Source: UBA11865 sp963749825
Lineage (GTDB): Bacteria > Chloroflexota > Anaerolineae > Promineifilales > Promineifilaceae
Length of the DNA: 64,000 bases
Direction: 5' to 3'
Assembly (NCBI GenBank): GCA_963749825.1
Contig: CAVVOI010000020.1
Coordinates: forward strand, 62,001-126,000
Shown: piece after piece, positions 7,572-16,382 of the stretch
How positions within the stretch are numbered: position 1 is the first letter of the stretch
Layout: every line of letters starts with the position of its first letter
Program-made: the position numbers and the translations under genes
Notes under the pieces: generated by a model
What the model was told of the DNA's origin: nothing
Database searches by the model: none
What the model saw: only the letters and a program-made list of their open reading frames with translations

Positions 7572-9353
7572 ATGAACTTGACCGGGCGTAGACAACAGAA
7601 GCCTCGTTTTGGGGGCTTTGTGGTGTTGGTGGCTGTATTGGTTGCGGTCGCCTTCTTCGGTGCAGCGACGGCAACGGCCGGTGATCGACAAGAAATCGCC
7701 GCGTTACAAACGACACCGGTAGTCGGTTTTTCCCAATCCAGTTATGAGGTTTCAGAAGGAAACCGGGCGACCATCACCGTATCGATCAATCCCTCACCCC
7801 AGGTGACCGCCACTGTTAGATATGATACGCGTAATGGCACCGCCATTGCCGGGCTCGATTATCTCACGGCCGCCGGGGATTTGGTATTTCCACCCGGTTC
7901 TACCTCAGCCTCTTTCCAGGTACAAACACGTTCGAGGAGTACGTTTGTAGGCGACAGAACTGTTCTCTTGCTGCTCAGTAACGCGGATCAGGCCGTATTG
8001 GATGCCAACAGGGATGCATCGGTTTTGACCATCTTGGAGGATCAAGGGCCAACCTCGACCCCTCAGACGGCGACACCGGTTTTTGTCGACCGATATGAGC
8101 CCAACAACACTTTGGAAACGGCATACCCAACTTCGGTGGGCGCCGCGCCATTGTGCCAGATCACCTTGTGGCCATCTGGTGATGTCGATTGGTTCCGTTT
8201 TTCAGGCAAGTCTGGAGCCGCTTATGAAGTCTTAACTTCGGATCTTTCGGCCGGATTGGATACTGTTTTGACGGTTTATGATCCCCAGGGTAAACAGATC
8301 GGCTCTAATGACGATTTTGAATTCGGCAACCTAGCATCCAGAGTGCAATTTTCAGCCAAAGCTGATGGGACTTATTACGCTCAAATCGTAAATAAGGCCG
8401 GGGGTGACACGGCTAATAAGACCTATTGCTTTGAAGTCAATCAGATTCAAGGAACGGCCACGCCAACATCATTCCCAACTTCTACTCGAGTTCCCGGCGT
8501 TGACATTTGTGAATACAATGGTGAATTCGATTTGGCATGCCTGATAGGCGCGGGCGATACCTACGATATGAATTTCGTGCCCTTGTGGGAAAAAGGCCCG
8601 GACAATGATTTTTATCGGTTATGGGTGAAGCCTGGCCTGTTTTATGTCTGCGAGACGTTTAATTTATCTAGCGTCAACGATACCAATATGATCTTGTATG
8701 ATCAGAATAAAAATGGGATCGGCGGTAATGATGATAAAGCGCCGGGCGACTTCGGCAGCGAAGTTAGCTACTATTCTACCTATACTGGTTGGTTATTCAT
8801 TCTCGTGGGACCGGTTGCCCCGCCGGAATATGCTTTGTCTTTCTTATATACTTACAGTTTAAAATGTACGGAAACGGTGGCGACGCCCACGGCAGTTCCT
8901 TTGCCAACCCGGCCGCCGTCATCTTTCGTCCCGAGCCCGCCGACAGCTACTCCCACACCTATTCCCGCCTTAGAAACGCCGAACGCGACCTTGACCGCCA
9001 TAGCCGAGCCTCCAACGGCGACCCCGAATGTACAGGTCATGCCGTTGCCCACTAGCACGCCAGTCGCTGCGGCGGGCCGTTCTGTTAACTTTGAGTTAAC
9101 GGTTTATTATGATTCGAACCTCAACTTCACCCCAGAATTGACCGAGGGAGTTGAAGATGTCGGCGTGGCCATTTACGATAACATGACCAATGAACTTCTG
9201 GCATTTGGATATACCAATGAGACGGGTACCATTCGCTTTAGTTCATTGACGGTGTCTGGCATGATCCGGGTATCGATTCCCTTTCTACAGTTCAGCCAGA
9301 TCGTTACCGGTGATTCGAATATTTTCATACGTGTTGCGCCCTTCCGCCAGTAA
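7572..9353 (+). CDS. Exported Calx-beta / PPC-domain surface protein
   Basis: 593 residues from ATG 7572 with AGGGGG six bases upstream; an in-frame GTG at 7566 is less likely. A hydrophobic segment at about 14-33, ending in ATATAG, looks like a signal peptide. Domains in order: Calx-beta (about 48-155, with S-Y-E-V-S-E-G and G-T-A-I-A-G-L-D-Y); a PPC beta-sandwich (about 175-290, Y-E-P-N-N-T ... D-V-D-W-F-R-F); a second PPC-like domain (about 315-440); a Thr/Pro-rich stalk; and a C-terminal SdrD-B or carboxypeptidase-regulatory-like domain (about 495-593, YYDSNLNFTPE then G-V-E-D-V-G-V-A-I-Y-D). No protease or hydrolase motif is present. Probably an extracellular adhesive or stalk protein, anchored by the next gene's product or the envelope. 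Molecular role unknown. Confidence 0.8.
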   Translation: MNLTGRRQQKPRFGGFVVLVAVLVAVAFFGAATATAGDRQEIAALQTTPVVGFSQSSYEVSEGNRATITVSINPSPQVTATVRYDTRNGTAIAGLDYLTAAGDLVFPPGSTSASFQVQTRSRSTFVGDRTVLLLLSNADQAVLDANRDASVLTILEDQGPTSTPQTATPVFVDRYEPNNTLETAYPTSVGAAPLCQITLWPSGDVDWFRFSGKSGAAYEVLTSDLSAGLDTVLTVYDPQGKQIGSNDDFEFGNLASRVQFSAKADGTYYAQIVNKAGGDTANKTYCFEVNQIQGTATPTSFPTSTRVPGVDICEYNGEFDLACLIGAGDTYDMNFVPLWEKGPDNDFYRLWVKPGLFYVCETFNLSSVNDTNMILYDQNKNGIGGNDDKAPGDFGSEVSYYSTYTGWLFILVGPVAPPEYALSFLYTYSLKCTETVATPTAVPLPTRPPSSFVPSPPTATPTPIPALETPNATLTAIAEPPTATPNVQVMPLPTSTPVAAAGRSVNFELTVYYDSNLNFTPELTEGVEDVGVAIYDNMTNELLAFGYTNETGTIRFSSLTVSGMIRVSIPFLQFSQIVTGDSNIFIRVAPFRQ

Positions 9354-9387
9354 GGGGTAGCGCCAGGTCTTTACGAGGAGAAGATTG

Positions 9388-10791
9388 GTGGCCGACGCCC
9401 CCGAGGACTCAATACCAGCAAACGCTGATCGAATGGATTCAAATACCCCCCAATCTGGCTCGAGTTCGCTTTTATCCGGGAGAGCTCCCCTGATCATTGC
9501 TGTTGGGGCTTCTATCGCCAGCCTGGTTTTATTGTGTTTATTTGCTTTCTTACTTCTACGCTCCCAGGATTCCGAAGAGCCGACTCCCACCCCGGAAACC
9601 CCGGATCAGCCGCAAATCGATACGGATAGATTTCCCTATGAGGCCATCAGCCAGGCGGGAGCCATAACTGTCACCTTGGAGACGCCGATTTTCCTGGATG
9701 TTTCCGGTGAACAATTTAGCGTGCAAGCGGAGATACTGCCAGCCGAAGGTGTATGGACTCCCCCGACATTAAACGAGACCACTGCTGCCTGGGTCTATGG
9801 CGCAGTGATCAACTATGTCTTTGGGTTGGACGATACCAGCCAGAATCAAGCTTTGCTCGAAGGATTGGCTGTCGGGGATGAAATCGATTTAACTACCAGA
9901 AGTGGCAACAGTTCTACTTTCATTGTCAGTAGTCGCAACCAGGTTGCCAGCGATAACCGGGAAATATTCTCCCAGCGTGCACCCGGCGTGACCCTGGTTG
10001 TAATCGAAGAAGACTTGTCAGAGAGTCGGTTAGTGGTACAGGGCCGTTACGTCCAGTCGGATACCCAGGTCGAGCTAGACGCCGGTCGAATCGTCGATAT
10101 GGGGGAAACGGCGCAGTTGGAAAGCCTTCAGATTAACGTCACTGCGGTTAGCACCCAGTATGATCTGCCAGGCGTTCCCCAAGGCTTTGCCGTCCTGCAT
10201 ATCGATTATCAGGTTCAAAATGTGGGTACGTCGGCCGTCGATACCAGCTCCTTAACCACTGTTTTGGCGGATGATGTAGGCAACCTCTATGCGCTAAATC
10301 CCACCGTTAGCCAACTTGGCAATAACCCGCCATTGGGCGATTTGATATCGCCAGGACAAACGGTCTTGGCCACGGCAGGTTTCCAACTGCCAGCCGGTCT
10401 TAGTAGCCCGGTTTTGAGATGGCAGGTTTCCATCGTCGGTACCCCCAATGGCATTCAGGTCAATATCCCCTTCCAGGATACGTCTGCGGCCGAACAGCAA
10501 ACTAACATTCAAATCACTGAAATAACTTTGCCGCCCGATGGCAACAGCCTGCTAATCGTTGGCCAGATCGCCAATCTGGGTAACCAGCCAGTCCTCGTCG
10601 ATGTTGGCGATCTTTCACTGATAAATACCTCGGGAACAGTTTTTCAGATGCTCTCCACCAATCCAGCCTTCCCCTGGACAGTGCCCCCCGGCCAAACCCT
10701 TCTCTATGCCGTAACTTTCCAGCGGCCGTTGACCACTGACGCGATATTTACGATTTTAAACCAAAGTTTTCAGATAACTGGATTGCGCTAG
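9388..10791 (+). CDS. Membrane-anchored sortase-like domain protein with DUF4352-like C-terminus
   Basis: 467 residues from GTG 9388 (GAGGAG seven bases upstream; TTG 9385 is possible). One membrane span at about 33-56, then a Pro/Thr stalk. Residues about 90-200 resemble the sortase beta-barrel seen in Chloroflexota: W-V-Y-G-x-V-I-N-Y-V-F-G-L, then G-D-E-I-D-L-T-T-R-S-G, then P-G-V-T-L-V-V. In true sortases the last strand ends T-L-x-T-C; here no Cys or His is found in the domain, so transpeptidase activity is unlikely. Two Ig-like DUF4352-type modules follow (V-L-H-I-D-Y-Q-V-Q-N-V-G and I-V-G-Q-I-A-N-L-G-N). It lies 34 bases downstream of the Calx-beta gene, probably in the same operon. The sortase-like assignment is by pattern only. 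Confidence 0.6.
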   Translation: MADAPEDSIPANADRMDSNTPQSGSSSLLSGRAPLIIAVGASIASLVLLCLFAFLLLRSQDSEEPTPTPETPDQPQIDTDRFPYEAISQAGAITVTLETPIFLDVSGEQFSVQAEILPAEGVWTPPTLNETTAAWVYGAVINYVFGLDDTSQNQALLEGLAVGDEIDLTTRSGNSSTFIVSSRNQVASDNREIFSQRAPGVTLVVIEEDLSESRLVVQGRYVQSDTQVELDAGRIVDMGETAQLESLQINVTAVSTQYDLPGVPQGFAVLHIDYQVQNVGTSAVDTSSLTTVLADDVGNLYALNPTVSQLGNNPPLGDLISPGQTVLATAGFQLPAGLSSPVLRWQVSIVGTPNGIQVNIPFQDTSAAEQQTNIQITEITLPPDGNSLLIVGQIANLGNQPVLVDVGDLSLINTSGTVFQMLSTNPAFPWTVPPGQTLLYAVTFQRPLTTDAIFTILNQSFQITGLR

Positions 10792-10810
10792 GAAATCAGC
10801 CAATTTGTCT

Positions 10811-11314
10811 TCATGACAACGAACTGGTTTCGTCTCGCACGCCATTTGTAAAGAGCGCTTCTAACGAAGAGGTTTCTCTGGAGCCTCGGCTGGTGACGTA
10901 CATGAGCAAACCCACGGCTATCATAATGACTCCCACAAGAAATCCTCCTAACTGTAAGGGGCCGACGAATGGCCGGCTAAAGGCAGGTTCAAGATGTGTG
11001 CCGATTCCGATAAGATCTGCCCAGCCGGCCGTATAAGCGAAAACGAGGCCAGTTGCGCTCAATCGTATACCAATATCGGCTTGCAGCGATCGCGGGGCGC
11101 CAGCCGGCCGCGAACGATGGGCGCGTAAATAGCCGGCAAATGTTAAACAGGTGAGGCCGATGAGCAGTTCAAACATCTGGACCATGCCGAAGCCAGGCGT
11201 TAAATCCAGTCCTAACACCTCGGCGCCAAGCGCTATGACGACAAGCCCCAACCCGATGACGAGGAGAATGATGCTCAAGACCCCTTCAATTTGGGCTACG
11301 AACTCCCTATTCAT
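10811..11314 (-). CDS. Four-span integral membrane protein of unknown function
   Basis: 167 residues from ATG 11314, which has AGGAGAGG about seven bases upstream; the open frame continues to 11368 without a better site. Four hydrophobic segments are visible at about 12-32, 45-65, 85-105 and 125-147, with a basic loop R-A-H-R-S-R-P between the second and third. No catalytic or transport motif recognised. It is convergent with the sortase-like gene and stands upstream of nothing on its strand, so context gives no clue. Confidence 0.65.
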   Translation of the reverse strand: MNREFVAQIEGVLSIILLVIGLGLVVIALGAEVLGLDLTPGFGMVQMFELLIGLTCLTFAGYLRAHRSRPAGAPRSLQADIGIRLSATGLVFAYTAGWADLIGIGTHLEPAFSRPFVGPLQLGGFLVGVIMIAVGLLMYVTSRGSRETSSLEALFTNGVRDETSSLS

Positions 11315-11410
11315 ACCGTCGACCTCTCCTTTGGTTTCTGGCAACCAAATTAACGTCAGCTTAAGCAAAAAACGCCGCGTATTTGATCGCGGCGTTTGTC
11401 CTTATTTTGA

Positions 11411-11484
11411 TCGGGGCAGCGGGATTTGAACCCACGACCTCTTCAACCCCATTGAAGCGCGCTACCAAACTGCGCCATGCCCCG
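11411..11484 (-). tRNA. tRNA-Pro (anticodon GGG)
   Basis: On the minus strand: acceptor CGGGGCA/TGCCCCG, D stem GCGC/GCGC, anticodon stem CTTCA/TGAAG with loop ATGGGGT (anticodon GGG), T arm GTGGG-TTCAAAT-CCCGC, discriminator A. CCA is not encoded. All four arms pair without mismatch except one G-U. Confidence 0.95.
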
Positions 11485-11713
11485 TCGCGAGGGCATTGTA
11501 GCACTGAGAAAGACCGGGCGCAACTTGTCGGAATCACTTGGGTGCGTGAGCAAGTTGTCAAATAGTTTGGGGAGAGACTGGACCGATATCAGGGTCATTC
11601 CACGGAGTCAACTCATGAAATATTTGGCGCAGGAGAACGTTTTTGTTTAAGCTGGTTATTGTTTTTCTGAGAAATCATTTGCAGGCTAGAAAATTCAAGT
11701 AGCGGTGATTAGG

Positions 11714-12712
11714 CTAAGTGGTTATGAATTTTTCGAGATAGACTGCTAGTAGGGCCATCAGCCCCAAGGTAAAATCGTATCCTACATGAACGAAGATGGC
11801 GATAGTCGTGTTGTAATAGCGTCGAACTAGTCCGAGGATAATGGCCAAGAAGACGATGAAGAGTAGAATCGGCGAAAAGCCGTATTGTATATGGACAACG
11901 GCAAAGATTACAGCAGTAAATCCGAGTCCAAATACGGGCTGCAGCGCGCCTCTGAATAACAATTCCTCTCCCACGCCGGCCGCCAAAGCTAAGATAAACC
12001 ACTCCCATACCGTATCGATGTTGGACAGTAACAAACTGTTTAAGCTATTCATGATTTCCGCTTGCTCGGGATTGAGTAAAGCCCAAACGATGCCGGCAAT
12101 AGCCTGCAGCACGACCAGAAGAATGATCCAACCAACACCAATCAAAAGGTGGCGAGGGGTTGGTTTTTCCAAACCCAGTCGCGTAGCTAACAGTTTGCCG
12201 TTTCGGCGTACCAGGAAACCGACGCCAAAAAGAGCCACAACTGCAAAAAGTAACTCCGAAAGCACGAACAGGACGATAGACGCGGGAACGACCGTCTCGG
12301 CCAGGCCATCCAAGCCCCCCTGGCTTAGAGCCAAGGCACTCTGCCCTATCAGGTAACCGGTCATTAACAAGGCCAATGTATGGACCGATGATCCAGGTTC
12401 TATAGGCATGATGCGGGCAAGGCCTTTTCGAACAAAGGGCAAGGTGACTAAAATGCCCCAGACGGCCGTGAGCAGGAGAATGACTCCGGCCGAACGAAGG
12501 TAGCTGAAATCAGGATTCAGCGCAGCCAGGATCTGGCCCATCAAGTCCAGGGGGATGAAAAGAAATACTAAACTAATAAAAAGAATTGGCAGATTTAGGA
12601 GTAACAGAATCCAATTAAAGGCTGCTTGTTCCTTGCTCCGGCCCCTTAGGACTAGTAAGTTAGCTAACAGTATGATGCCGATGATGCCGATGCCGGCGAT
12701 TAATATTTCCAC
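11714..12712 (-). CDS. CPBP-family intramembrane glutamic protease
   Basis: 332 residues beginning at GTG 12712; an AGAGAGG lies upstream but is distant (about 12 bases), so the start is tentative. About eight to nine hydrophobic segments. The ABI/CPBP core is complete: motif 1 G-V-G-E-E-L-L-F-R-G with E249, E250 and R254; motif 2 F-A-V-V-H with H274; motif 3 H-V-G-Y-D with H309 and D313 (Asn is commoner at the last position). Relatives such as Rce1 cleave prenylated CaaX proteins, while bacterial members cleave various membrane proteins or give bacteriocin immunity. Substrate unknown. Confidence 0.85.
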   Translation of the reverse strand: MEILIAGIGIIGIILLANLLVLRGRSKEQAAFNWILLLLNLPILFISLVFLFIPLDLMGQILAALNPDFSYLRSAGVILLLTAVWGILVTLPFVRKGLARIMPIEPGSSVHTLALLMTGYLIGQSALALSQGGLDGLAETVVPASIVLFVLSELLFAVVALFGVGFLVRRNGKLLATRLGLEKPTPRHLLIGVGWIILLVVLQAIAGIVWALLNPEQAEIMNSLNSLLLSNIDTVWEWFILALAAGVGEELLFRGALQPVFGLGFTAVIFAVVHIQYGFSPILLFIVFLAIILGLVRRYYNTTIAIFVHVGYDFTLGLMALLAVYLEKFITT

Positions 12713-12953
12713 AATCGTAGTACCTCTCTAGCCGACAAGTATAAACTATCCTTGACTAAGTATGAAACAGGTCACAGGTCCTGCTATTACAAAAAAGGTT
12801 CTAGCGATATTATTTCACCTGAAGAATATGATGGCTCTTCAAAATGTCATTGCTTAGTGTTGAACGACAGTAAACAGCAGTGAGAGAACAAGAATTATTG
12901 ACCGGGCAACTGTTCTCTTGCTGACATTCGGCGTCGGGCTTAAAATCGAACAC

Positions 12954-14279
12954 ATGGGCGAAGATAAATTACGCAAGTTGCGCCACCTTGGGGTCGTTCG
13001 TGGTGCACGAAACCTGATACCGGCGTCACCAGAAGAAGATAATCAACAAAGGTTTACAGCGCGAGCGACTTACTCTGACTTTCCGGGAGAAAATGGCGAG
13101 AACGTGGCCTTGGACCAGCTGCTACCTGGAGGAAATCTGGTCGAAACTGAATTGGGCTCATGTTTCGTCCTGGACCATGTATATCCAATATCATACTTGC
13201 ATGGAGAGGATAACCTGGGGGAGTTGGGTTCTTATTCTCTTGAGGTGGCGGCGACTTTTTGTCAAGATAAACGGTTGGCTCAGCTTCATGTCGAGGACCT
13301 GCTTTTTCTGGATACAGAAACGACGGGGCTGATGGGAGCCGGGACTATCGCCTTCATGGTTGGCGCTGCTTATTTCGATGTGGATGGCGCTGGAAACAAA
13401 GCCTTTATTGTCCGCCAATTTTTCTTGCGCGATCATGCGGACGAAAGCGCTATGCTTTATTTGTTATCAGAGTTATTAGCCAGCCGGGTTGGCGTAGTTA
13501 CCTTTAATGGACGCTCTTTCGACTTGCCGTTGCTAGATACCCGCTTTCTCATGAACCGCTTGGACGGCCTGGCGGGCGATCTATTAGAACGGCCGCATAT
13601 CGATCTGTTGCCACCTTCTCGTCGTCTGTGGCGCCGCCGGCTAGGTTCTTGTTCCCTGAGTTCATTGGAGCAGAATCTTCTAGGTTTGCAGCGTAGCCAT
13701 GAGGACGTTCCCGGTTGGGCGATACCGGGTCTCTACATGGATTATTTACGCTCCGGGGATGCCCGCCAGCTTCTACGGGTTTTTTATCATAACCGCCTCG
13801 ATATGCTGTCGATGGTGACCCTGGCCGGCCACATCATCCGCCAATTTTCCCAGCCTGAAATGGACGACTATCCGCTGGATTTGCTCAGCCTGGCCATCTG
13901 GCAACAAGGGATTGGCCTGACTGGTGAAGCGGAAGATAATTTTCGCCTGGTGACCGGCCAAGACCTGGAACTGGAAGTCTATCACCAGGCCTTAAACCAG
14001 CTCTGTTATTTGTTGAAGCGAAACGGCCGGCGCGAGGAAGCGGTTCAATTTTGGCACCAAATAGCCGTGACATCCTTCGACGATGTGACCGCTCACGTCG
14101 AGTTGGCCAAACATTATGAATGGCGCGATCAAGACCTTGAAACAGCTCATTATTGGACGTCTACGGCCCTGGACCTCATTCAAAAAATGTCAAGAGGCGA
14201 AGATACGGCCGTTAATGAGGAACTAGAGCACCGGTTAGCCCGGCTTGACCGGAAATTAACCTTGAGAAAGAAGGATTAA
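12954..14279 (+). CDS. YprB-type RNase H-like exonuclease with TPR tail
   Basis: 441 residues from ATG 12954; an open frame extends to TTG 12918 and the ribosome site is weak for both. A DEDD-type nuclease domain spans about residues 110-290: F-L-D-T-E-T-T-G (D120, E122), V-V-T-F-N-G-R-S-F-D-L-P-L-L with its Asp, and Y-H-N-R-L-D-M-L-S with the final Asp. After it come helical repeats resembling TPRs (about 320-440). This matches the Bacillus YprB family, predicted 3'-5' exonucleases often near DNA-repair helicases. The cellular substrate has not been established. Only an esterase lipoprotein gene follows closely (5 bases). Confidence 0.8.
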   Translation: MGEDKLRKLRHLGVVRGARNLIPASPEEDNQQRFTARATYSDFPGENGENVALDQLLPGGNLVETELGSCFVLDHVYPISYLHGEDNLGELGSYSLEVAATFCQDKRLAQLHVEDLLFLDTETTGLMGAGTIAFMVGAAYFDVDGAGNKAFIVRQFFLRDHADESAMLYLLSELLASRVGVVTFNGRSFDLPLLDTRFLMNRLDGLAGDLLERPHIDLLPPSRRLWRRRLGSCSLSSLEQNLLGLQRSHEDVPGWAIPGLYMDYLRSGDARQLLRVFYHNRLDMLSMVTLAGHIIRQFSQPEMDDYPLDLLSLAIWQQGIGLTGEAEDNFRLVTGQDLELEVYHQALNQLCYLLKRNGRREEAVQFWHQIAVTSFDDVTAHVELAKHYEWRDQDLETAHYWTSTALDLIQKMSRGEDTAVNEELEHRLARLDRKLTLRKKD

Positions 14280-14284
14280 ACTAG

Positions 14285-15394
14285 TTGCCTCATCCATCAA
14301 GCTTTTTTAATCAGAGTCGAATTCAAATTATTCTACTTCTTAGCTTGATGGTTTTGCTGCTCAGCGGCTGCCAGGTTTGGCTAATGGCGCCGCTGCCCAC
14401 AGTCATGCCCACGGCCGAATTCCCTGTCATATCTCCGACACCAATTGAGACCCCAGATCCAATGCCGGCTACCTTTACCCCAATTCCGCTTACGGAGGTG
14501 GCTGTCACTGTGGTATCAACCACTCTGCCCAGCCCAACACCTGAAGCTATTTCAACTCCCATTCCTACACCGACGCCGGTCATATACAAAGGCAGCTTTC
14601 CCCGGCCAGTTGAAGCACCAACCATCGAAACGCCGCCTGATATGACCGAATGCAACGGTACCGGCGCCGTTTTCCAAAGTCGCTTTCCAAGCCAAGTTGG
14701 AGGTTCCCGGCGAAATTACCATGTCTATTTGCCACCTTGTTATGGCCAAGACGGCCGGGTCTACCCGGTCCTTTACCTGATTCATGGTTCAATCCAAACG
14801 GATAGTCACTGGCTCGACCTAGGGTTAGCCAGTTACATCGACGAAGGCATAGCTAGCGGCCGTTATCCACCCTTCATCGCCATCATGCCCTACAGCGGCA
14901 GATTGGGTAATATCAGTTCCGGCGGATGGAATAGCATTGAAGGCGTTACCTTAGGATACCTCTTGCCTTATATCGAGGATACGTATTGTACCTGGAGTGA
15001 GGCCGCCGGCCGGTCGATCGGTGGAATATCCCGAGGCGGCTATTGGGCGCTAGAGATCGCTTTCAATAATCCTGAACTGTTCGGCGCCGTGTCCGGTCAC
15101 AGCAGCCATTTGCGATTCGCCACTGACCCGGAGAAATACAACCCTCTGGCGACTTATGCTACCGCTGATTTGACCAATATGCGCATATGGATGGATAGAG
15201 GTGAGAAAGATTTTTTGCGGCCGGGTCAAAACCAACTGCACCAGAGTTTAGAGAAGGCAGGAATTCCCCACGAATACCGGGTCAACCCAGGTGGACATAG
15301 CGACGTCTATTGGGCCGATCATCTGGCTGAATACATTGATTGGCATACTGCCTTGTGGCCGAAAGACCGGGAAGCATATCCACCATGCAATTGA
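14285..15394 (+). CDS. Esterase D-family lipoprotein
   Basis: 369 residues from TTG 14285, five bases after the exonuclease gene; AAGGA lies about ten bases upstream. Signal peptide with lipobox L-L-S-G-C (Cys29) predicts a lipid-anchored exported protein, followed by a Thr/Pro-rich stalk to about residue 115. The rest is an alpha/beta hydrolase of the esterase D type (PF00756): Y-H-V-Y-L-P-P-C-Y, Y-L-I-H-G, nucleophile Ser249 in GGISRGG, acid probably in D-R-G-E-K-D (304-309), His338 in P-G-G-H-S-D. Family members include feruloyl esterases, siderophore esterases and mycolyltransferases. Substrate unknown. Confidence 0.8.
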   Translation: MPHPSSFFNQSRIQIILLLSLMVLLLSGCQVWLMAPLPTVMPTAEFPVISPTPIETPDPMPATFTPIPLTEVAVTVVSTTLPSPTPEAISTPIPTPTPVIYKGSFPRPVEAPTIETPPDMTECNGTGAVFQSRFPSQVGGSRRNYHVYLPPCYGQDGRVYPVLYLIHGSIQTDSHWLDLGLASYIDEGIASGRYPPFIAIMPYSGRLGNISSGGWNSIEGVTLGYLLPYIEDTYCTWSEAAGRSIGGISRGGYWALEIAFNNPELFGAVSGHSSHLRFATDPEKYNPLATYATADLTNMRIWMDRGEKDFLRPGQNQLHQSLEKAGIPHEYRVNPGGHSDVYWADHLAEYIDWHTALWPKDREAYPPCN

Positions 15395-15446
15395 TGTCCT
15401 TTATGGTAGAATCAATCCACCAGAATCGCGTGAGGCATTGAGAATA

Positions 15447-16382
15447 ATGGCCATCAAAAAGAACCGGCAGGCAGAAGTGCTGGCGGTCATCAATCGAAAA
15501 GGTGGCGTTGGCAAGACGACGACAGCCGTCAATCTCGCTCATGGTCTTTCGCGCAAGCTCATCCGCCGTGTCAAAGCAGATGACTTGGATCGGGTGCCTG
15601 ATACAAGCCAAATATACCGGTATAAGGGGCATACCTACATCATCACCGGTAATGTGCTGCTCATCGATTTTGATGCACAAGGACTCTGCGCTCGCGCCCT
15701 GGGTGTTGAAAGCGGCGAATCTGACTTAGGCGAGGTCCTGCTCGGCGAGCAGCACCCAAGCCAGGCTGTTATTTCAGCCAGCCGAGCGGCCGAGGGTTAT
15801 CCTCGACCTAATCTGTGGTTATTACCGGCATCTGACAACCTGGAAAGGGCGAAAGAGATCCTGCAAAGTCGTTCAATCGTATACTTCATGGATGGTTATG
15901 AAAACAAGGACCAATGGCTCCTGAATTTCCTTGTACGGCGCTTAACCCTGGTTCTTGATCGTTTCTCTTATATCATTCTTGACTGCGCCCCGGGACTCGA
16001 CACCTTTTCTATGGCGGTTCACCGGTTTGCCCGAGAAGCAATCGTCCCGGTGAAACCAGACTTCCTAAGCATGACCGGCACGCAACAAAATACAGATCAT
16101 GTGAAAGAAATGCAGCTTCGTGGAGTTGACATAAATATTCACACCATCATCCCGACCTTTTATGTTGAAAAACAACGCTTGGACCAACTAATGGTCGCCG
16201 ATCTGAAACGACGGCACGGCGATTTAGTCGGCGATCCAATACCTCGTAGCCAGCTCGTGGCCGAGGCGCCGGGTTACCAGATGACGGTTTTTGAGATTGA
16301 TCCAGGTTATAGCAATCCTGCGACGGTTGCTTACCAGAAATTGGTAGACAGAGTGTATTATGGCCAAAAAGTTGAAGGCTGA
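15447..16382 (+). CDS. ParA/Soj-like ATPase with an insertion after the Walker A helix
   Basis: 311 residues from ATG 15447. Deviant Walker A at residues 17-26 (R-K-G-G-V-G-K-T-T-T) with signature Lys18 and Lys23; A' motif L-L-I-D-F-D-A-Q-G near 73-81; B motif Y-I-I-L-D-C-A-P-G. The usual short turn before A' is replaced by about 35 extra residues (roughly 36-70), which is not typical of ParA or MinD. The 3' end overlaps the next gene by 23 bases. There is no parB or oriC-type DNA nearby, so it is probably not the chromosome-partition ParA. An intracellular positioning ATPase working with its coiled-coil neighbour is the best inference. Confidence 0.8.
   Translation: MAIKKNRQAEVLAVINRKGGVGKTTTAVNLAHGLSRKLIRRVKADDLDRVPDTSQIYRYKGHTYIITGNVLLIDFDAQGLCARALGVESGESDLGEVLLGEQHPSQAVISASRAAEGYPRPNLWLLPASDNLERAKEILQSRSIVYFMDGYENKDQWLLNFLVRRLTLVLDRFSYIILDCAPGLDTFSMAVHRFAREAIVPVKPDFLSMTGTQQNTDHVKEMQLRGVDINIHTIIPTFYVEKQRLDQLMVADLKRRHGDLVGDPIPRSQLVAEAPGYQMTVFEIDPGYSNPATVAYQKLVDRVYYGQKVEG

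Noticed and set aside
11151..11565. Short plus-strand frames over the membrane protein and tRNA-Pro
   Set aside because: They overlap the minus-strand membrane gene and the tRNA, and their translations look like antisense shadow sequence.
15447..16382. Chromosome-partition ParA with nearby origin
   Set aside because: No ParB gene, parS-like palindromes or DnaA-box clusters were seen nearby, and the protein has an unusual insertion.
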